The notes under the pieces are model-generated. The model saw nothing but the letters and a program-made list of their open reading frames with translations, was not told where the DNA came from and made no database searches. 64,000 nucleotides of DNA from Acanthosepion esculentum (Eukaryota; Mollusca; Cephalopoda; Sepiida; Sepiidae): positions 31,543,732-31,607,731 of the forward strand of contig OZ038509.1 in NCBI GenBank assembly GCA_964036315.1. The letters run 5' to 3'. This document shows, in pieces, positions 58,860 through 64,000 of the stretch; positions within the stretch are counted from its first letter, which is position 1, and every line of letters starts with the position of its first letter. Both the position numbers and the translations under genes were made by a program.

Positions 58860-60708
58860 GCTGAGTTCATTTTCATCATCACTAATCATTATTATTGATC
58901 AACAGAAATCTGAGCTGACTCTTGATTTTGTGGATTAAATATTGAATCTCAAATTAATTTTAATGCTGTTCTTATAAAGTTATGCACAATGTCCTTGTCT
59001 CATACAAATTAATGAGAACCCAAGACTGAATCTTTCATATGTAACGCTATTGTTTATTTCAATCCAGACTTCTTCAAACACCATCATCCAGTGCATGTAT
59101 GACTTTGGGGTCTTCTCTGAAAGTGAACCCTACAATCTCATGTGGATGGAGGAGAGTCCCATCCCTAAGATAGGTGTTTAAATATCTCTCATGTGGTTCT
59201 TTCTCCTGTGTGCACATCTTGGGTACAGTTAGGTTGATCATTTTTCCATTTCTTGTGAGGTGCAGATTTGCACTTACTGACTAGGAGGCACCAATGCACC
59301 TGGCTTCCTTGTAGGATACTCAATGAAAAAGTCCTCTCCGGCATCAACTGAGGTGAGTCTCTCTCACACGTGTGTATGGGTGTGAGAAAATCATGTTCCT
59401 TATATTCAATATATCTTGATCAATTTTATAAACAAATCCAATATGTTAGGAAGTTAAAATGTTATATAATTTTTAAAACTAAGGGACAGTTAAATTTGAA
59501 AATATTTGAATCTTGATGTTTTATTTGTCAACTCCATGATTAACCATTCTACATGAAATACACAGATTCTTTTTTCATTTCAATTTATTCTGAGTGGAAA
59601 CAATGTTCATTTTGAGTCATGTAAACAAAGACAAAGAAATAAGTTTGTAAGTCATGTGATTTCCTTAATGGTGTTAAAATAAAACGAGATGCAAATAAGA
59701 TTTCAAACTTGTAGAACCTGTAAAAATTTCAAAGTGCCTCATTGCAATGGAAGAGCAAAAAGCAATTTGTGTTAATAAAAGAGAAAAATAAATTTTATTT
59801 CCAATTCTAAGCAGAACCTGACCCATTTACATATTTGATGAAAACAAGAACTTCTACCTTCTTTTCTTTCTGTTGCAATCTGCAAAGTTTCTCGAACACA
59901 GTGTTTTGATTTTTTTTTTTTTTTTTCAATTTTTAAACAATTTATAAACAACTATTTCCACAAAAGGAACAAGTTAAAGAAGTTAAAAATAGGTTACAAA
60001 AACAAACAAAATAGAATATTAGTTTATAAAATGATTTTTTTCTTTTGTATGTATTAAAATATTGCGAGTATAAAAATATGTATATAGTCTTAGTTAAAAG
60101 TTGTGTAATAAAATATTTGTTGAATTGGACTAAATTTAGCACATGTATAGAATATTGTTTGGAGGAAATTGAATGACTTGCTTGCAAGATCAGGTTACTA
60201 ACCAAATGCCAGACTGAGGCTGATATTCCCTTGTAGATTTATAAATATCTATGCCTTGTTGATATCAGATTTTACAAGGTCATTAATCTATCATCAACAT
60301 AAAAAGACAAGGTTCTGTTTTTAAAATTAGTTTACCTTTCCAGACAAACAGAAGAGTGTAATTTCAAATCCTGAAACTTTTGACATCAACAACAAACACC
60401 TATTGCACATTTTATTTTTTAAAATTCAAACCCAAGTCAATGTGTTGTTATTTTTAGATCTATTTTTCTTTGTTGTATATTAGAATGATTTAGTCATTTC
60501 AGAGAAAAAGGACATTTTTTCCATATTTCTTAATGAATAAGCACAAAACAACTTTTTAATTTGTTCTACCATAATGCAGAAATTATTTTCAAATTAAGAA
60601 TTTATCCTTAGTTTATCATTCAATCTGGTTACAAATTTCCAGCTAGCAAATGAATCATTGAGTCCAAAAATACAGTCTAATTTTCACTGGCCCTTCAGAA
60701 GCTAACCC

Positions 60709-60746
<38 letters not shown>

Positions 60747-61009
60747 TATGAAATGATTAAACGGATCAAGCAGCTTCCAACATTAAGAAAACTTCTTTTT
60801 CTATTTCTGCATACATTAACTTTTTTTTCTTCAACTACAAAAGGAAATATTTATTTCAATTTTTTTTTTGTATTTATTTTAAAATATAAACAAATTTCTT
60901 TTTTTTTTTTTTTTTTTTTTTTTTAAGCAAATTATAAAATTGTTTTTACACAAAATAAGAGTTGATACATGGATAGTCTATATTTTTACATGCATTATGC
61001 AGGTTTCTC
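58860..61009. other. Intergenic stretch downstream of THOC3
   Basis: No gene recognised. Bases 59040-59370 are less AT-rich and may be an old repeat. Long T runs lie at 60713-60744 (32 T) and 60899-60924 (26 T), typical of reversed retroelement tails. Confidence 0.4.
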
Positions 61010-61350
61010 TGTTTGTTTGGGGTTTTATGGCATATCAACCACTATGGGTTATTTAATGCCAGATCCAGTATTTACTAGATATATCAAAAATGTATAGTTG
61101 GCAACATCATTGTTTCAAAAACGTATAGCTGGCTACATCATTGTTTCCCATCACATTTTAGGGGTAAGATGTTAGTATATTTAGTGTAGGGTTTGGGAGG
61201 GAAAGTTAATTGTAAGTTGTAGTTGTTTTGGGATGGGTTAGATGTGATGGGGCATGACGTGACCAGCCGATTGAGCGGATCGACGGCCTTTTGGTTGGAT
61301 GTAGTTTATCGTCATACCCAGGACGCGGATGTAGTTTATCGTCATACCCA
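61010..61350 (+). repeat. Interspersed repeat shared with 17030-17515
   Basis: Begins GGTTTTATGGCATATCAACC and continues TGGGTTATTTAATGCC. It contains twin 'GTATAGTTGGCAACATCATTGTTT' units and a tandem pair of GATGTAGTTTATCGTCATAC plus CCAGGA (61298-61352). Confidence 0.6.
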
Positions 61351-62028
61351 GGAAGTGCAGGTTTCTCTAAACTTCATTTTGTCACTCATGCTTGATGTTA
61401 TGCCTTCTTTATTCATACATATTCCAATAAAGATCTGCCACTGGTAAACCTTGAACTCACAATACTTATCCCAATCAAATGGTTCTGTAATCTTCAATTC
61501 TTTGCAGTTCTCTTGAAAATGTCTGTCTTTGACATTCTTCTGTCAGAAGAAAACTATGGGGAAAATTGTCCATCATTCACTGTTTTATATGCAATCTTGA
61601 GGCTTTCCATAGGCTAAATTTATTCCTAATGCTCACTGCTGTAAGCTATAATTTTACCACAGGCAATCACTTTTATATCATAGTTTACTTAACTTCATCA
61701 TCATCATCATTACTACTACTAGCACCATCACTGCTACTGTAAAAGGACTTTTAACAAAATACTGGCAACATTCATTAGCACAATGATACCTAAATATACC
61801 TCGTCATTAAACAGATTTGCATTCAGCTACACTAAATAGTAAGGTTTTCTGCAATAACTAAAATGCCTTTATAATGAACTGATATCTTACATAGTTAAGA
61901 ATAAAAAAAAAAAAGAAGCCTTTTTCCTGAATTCAGCCCTGTTGAAATGAGCTTGTGTGTCAGTCAAATATAGTAAAATTCTGAACCTGCTTGATTTTCA
62001 CACCACAATACTAAGCTTATAAGTTTAG
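61351..62028. other. Stretch before the Penelope-like element, no gene seen
   Basis: Holds a (CAT)n run at about 61694-61712. A (CT)n tract at 62079-62093 lies inside the start of the Penelope frame and may mark its 5' truncation point. Confidence 0.4.
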
Positions 62029-63846
62029 GATGTCCCTTTTATTGACAATCATGCATTCTGCTTTCTTACCCTTTATATCTCTCTCTCTCTCTCATATACG
62101 GAGTTTACTTTACCCAAGAGGTATATGAAAGCTTTAAAATCCCTGTCTACAAACAGTGATATTACTATATCTCCTTCGGATAAAGGTGGAGGGGTCGTGG
62201 TCATGGACACCGCTGCGTACAACCAGAAAATGTTGGACTTGCTCAATGACAGAGACACTTATGAACAGATCTCTCCTCTACAGGTTTCTAAAAATCTTAA
62301 AGAATTCAATAAGTCCTATAAGAGTCTGATTCGTAATGAAGATAAGATTTGGCTTTCCCTTATTAATTACCACCCCACCATCCCTAAAATCTATGGGCTC
62401 CCCAAAACCCATAAACCTGACATTCCTCTAAGGCCCATTATTTCGGGCATAGGCTCAGCCCCTCATAACATTGCTAGGTTTCTAACTAAATTTCTCACCC
62501 CAATTCTGGGTACCATAAGTGACACGCATGTAAAGAATTCAGGCGCTCTTCTCAATAAGTTAAGCAATATTGACATAAGAAACAAATCCCTAGCCAGCTT
62601 AGACATTAAATCCCTATTCACTAATGTACCTGTGGATAAATGCATTAAACGGTTAGAGAACCACCTTAAGAAAACGGATTTTAAGCTACCTATCCCCATC
62701 TCAAAATGCATCAAATTATGCACCCTATGCACATCTCATTGCTACTTCCAGTATAACGATATCTATTACAAACAAAAATTCGGCTTACCAATGGGTAGTC
62801 CTCTCTCTGGATTCCTAGCATGCATATTTCTAGAATTTCTTGAGTCTGGACCTTTCAAATATATAATCCCTGATGATACACATTACTTTCGTTACATCGA
62901 TTACATTTTATTCATTTACCCACAGAAATATGATTTAAACAAAATCACTGATAGATTGAATAGAGTAGAACCTACTATAAAATTTACCCACGAACTTGAA
63001 TCGAATAATTCTCTATCTTTTCTAGACATACTACTTACTAGAAATAATAACAAACTAGAATTCAAAGTATATCGTAAACCCACATGCAAAAACGACTATT
63101 TACACTTTTACTCTCACAATGATACCAGGACTAAGAGAGGTGTTATTATTGGATTTTACTTGAGAGCTCTTCGAATCTGTTCAGCAAAATATTTAGATGA
63201 CGAATTTAGTTATATCGAGGATACCTTCTCCAGCCTTTCGTATCCGAGACAACTAATACTCGGCGCTAAACATAAAGCCTTGAAAATTCACAAAGTTCGT
63301 TCATCAGTGCAAAATGACACCGCGACTACTACTACTACATCTACGGCAGGGAGAGGCACACTTTCAGCTGCCCCTGATAACCTTATTGGCTGCATCTTTC
63401 TACCGAATAACCCTCTGACCGAACACATCTCCAACAATCTAAACATGCTAAAACTTAAAACTACTACATTACCCACTAAAACTATTCGCAGTATATTAAA
63501 TAATACCAGCAGACAGCATATTACATCTGATGCTTGCGTCTATCAGGTACCGTGCAGAGACTGCAACTTGAGTTATGTAGGCGAGACAGGTAGGTCCATA
63601 AAATCTCGCATTTCCGAACATAAATGAGATATTCGCCTCAGTAATTTAAGTAGTGCCAAATCTGATCACAATTTTGATTTCGACTCTGTGAAGATTTTAA
63701 AATATATTCACAATAAAAACCTTAGGCAGATTTACGAGGCTGGCATGATAGCCACTTCACGTACAATAAACACCAGACAGGGTTTCTTTAATATATCGAC
63801 ATTCCTAGCAAGATTAATGCTTGACAAACGTACCGATAAGCTATAG
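62029..63846 (+). pseudogene. Penelope-like element ORF (RT plus GIY-YIG endonuclease)
   Basis: The frame is open from 62029, with an ATG at 62125, to a TGA at 63625. It resumes in the same frame to a TAG at 63844, so one stop splits a frame of about 573 codons from the ATG. RT motifs are SPSDKGGGVVVMD, PKIYGLPKTHKP, LRPIISGIGS, SLDIKSLFTNVP, GLPMGSPLSGFLA, then YIDY at 62893-62904 where YxDD is expected, and SFLDILLTRNN. The C terminus has YQVPCRDCNLSYVGETGRS, a GIY-YIG nuclease start. Past the TGA (probably an old CGA arginine codon in EHKR) comes IRLSNL...HNFDFDSVKIL...RQIYEAGMI with the expected Glu. This class combines RT and GIY-YIG nuclease for target-primed insertion. The altered YxDD box and the stop make it inactive. 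Confidence 0.9.
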
Positions 63847-64000
63847 TTTTAAATAGGTTCCCCCCACTTTCCACTTAGGATAAAATCTCTTCCCTGGGAG
63901 CAGGTTTTTGCAGCGCCGCCCACGTGGCGCCAGCCTATCCGACTCCAAGAAAGAATACTCTGACTTTAGAATTTCAGTTTTTCTGTTTCTGACCAGTCCT
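63847..64000 (+). other. Sequence after the Penelope ORF to the window edge
   Basis: GC-richer than average, with a GCGCCGCCCACGTGGCGCC self-complementary core at about 63914-63932. Probably the element's 3' untranslated part; no hammerhead-type core was found. Confidence 0.4.

Noticed and set aside
63847..64000. Hammerhead ribozyme expected in Penelope-like terminal repeats
   Set aside because: I looked for the CTGATGA and GAAA core with flanking stems near the element and did not find it. CTGATGA strings elsewhere (41637, 47871, 54595) lack the pairing stems.
1..64000. CRISPR arrays, prokaryotic operons or phage genes
   Set aside because: No regularly spaced repeats or bacterial gene organisation; introns, polyA signals and eukaryotic TEs throughout.

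Overview
This window is eukaryotic nuclear DNA from an animal, very AT-rich and dominated by dead transposable elements. The TE mix (Penelope-like, RTE and Jockey-type LINEs, Ty3/Gypsy and Copia-like LTR elements, pogo-type and other MITEs) and the single-copy gene present suggest an invertebrate, perhaps a lophotrochozoan such as a mollusc. That placement is inference and cannot be fixed from the sequence alone. No bacterial-type operons, CRISPR arrays or viral genomes are visible.

Two host genes are well supported. (1) On the minus strand, 2953-5061 is one large exon encoding a 702-residue C2H2 zinc-finger protein. A splice acceptor lies just before it, so upstream exons should exist beyond 5070. 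(2) On the plus strand, 38487-58783 holds a complete six-exon THOC3 gene (THO/TREX complex WD40 subunit, 319 residues). All splice phases are compatible. A double ETS-type motif lies just upstream and a polyA signal at 58848. Its introns are filled with repeats: a MITE in intron 1, a 5S rRNA-like pseudogene in intron 2, an RTE LINE carrying a nested LTR element in intron 4, and a Jockey-type LINE in intron 5.

Layout: 1-585 Tc1/mariner transposase remnant (-); 2.8-5.1 kb zinc-finger exon (-); 7.6-10.9 kb dispersed AT-rich repeat with fold-back MITEs; 12.06-12.23 kb pogo-like MITE; 12.35-13.53 kb pseudogene of a multicopy invertebrate family (-); 15.6-16.9 kb decayed Gypsy pol (+); 22.05-22.13 kb tRNA-like sequence; 26.4-33.2 kb GC-richer array of LTR-related repeats split by a Gypsy element with both LTRs (-); 33.5-37 kb dispersed repeats; 37.67-38.05 kb cluster of perfect palindromes; 38.4-58.9 kb THOC3; 61.0-61.35 kb interspersed repeat; 62.0-63.85 kb Penelope-like element (+), running toward the window edge.

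The most unusual items are: a MITE family with long inverted repeats and 8-bp target duplications, supported by a paralogous empty site; a run of four palindromes just upstream of THOC3, plus isolated long hairpins elsewhere; a CCCH-type zinc finger in the Gypsy Gag region; a copy of the primer-binding site outside the Gypsy 3' LTR; and an LTR element nested in the RTE LINE whose removal restores the LINE frame exactly. These are mobile-DNA and genome-architecture observations. I see no convincing novel multi-gene system.
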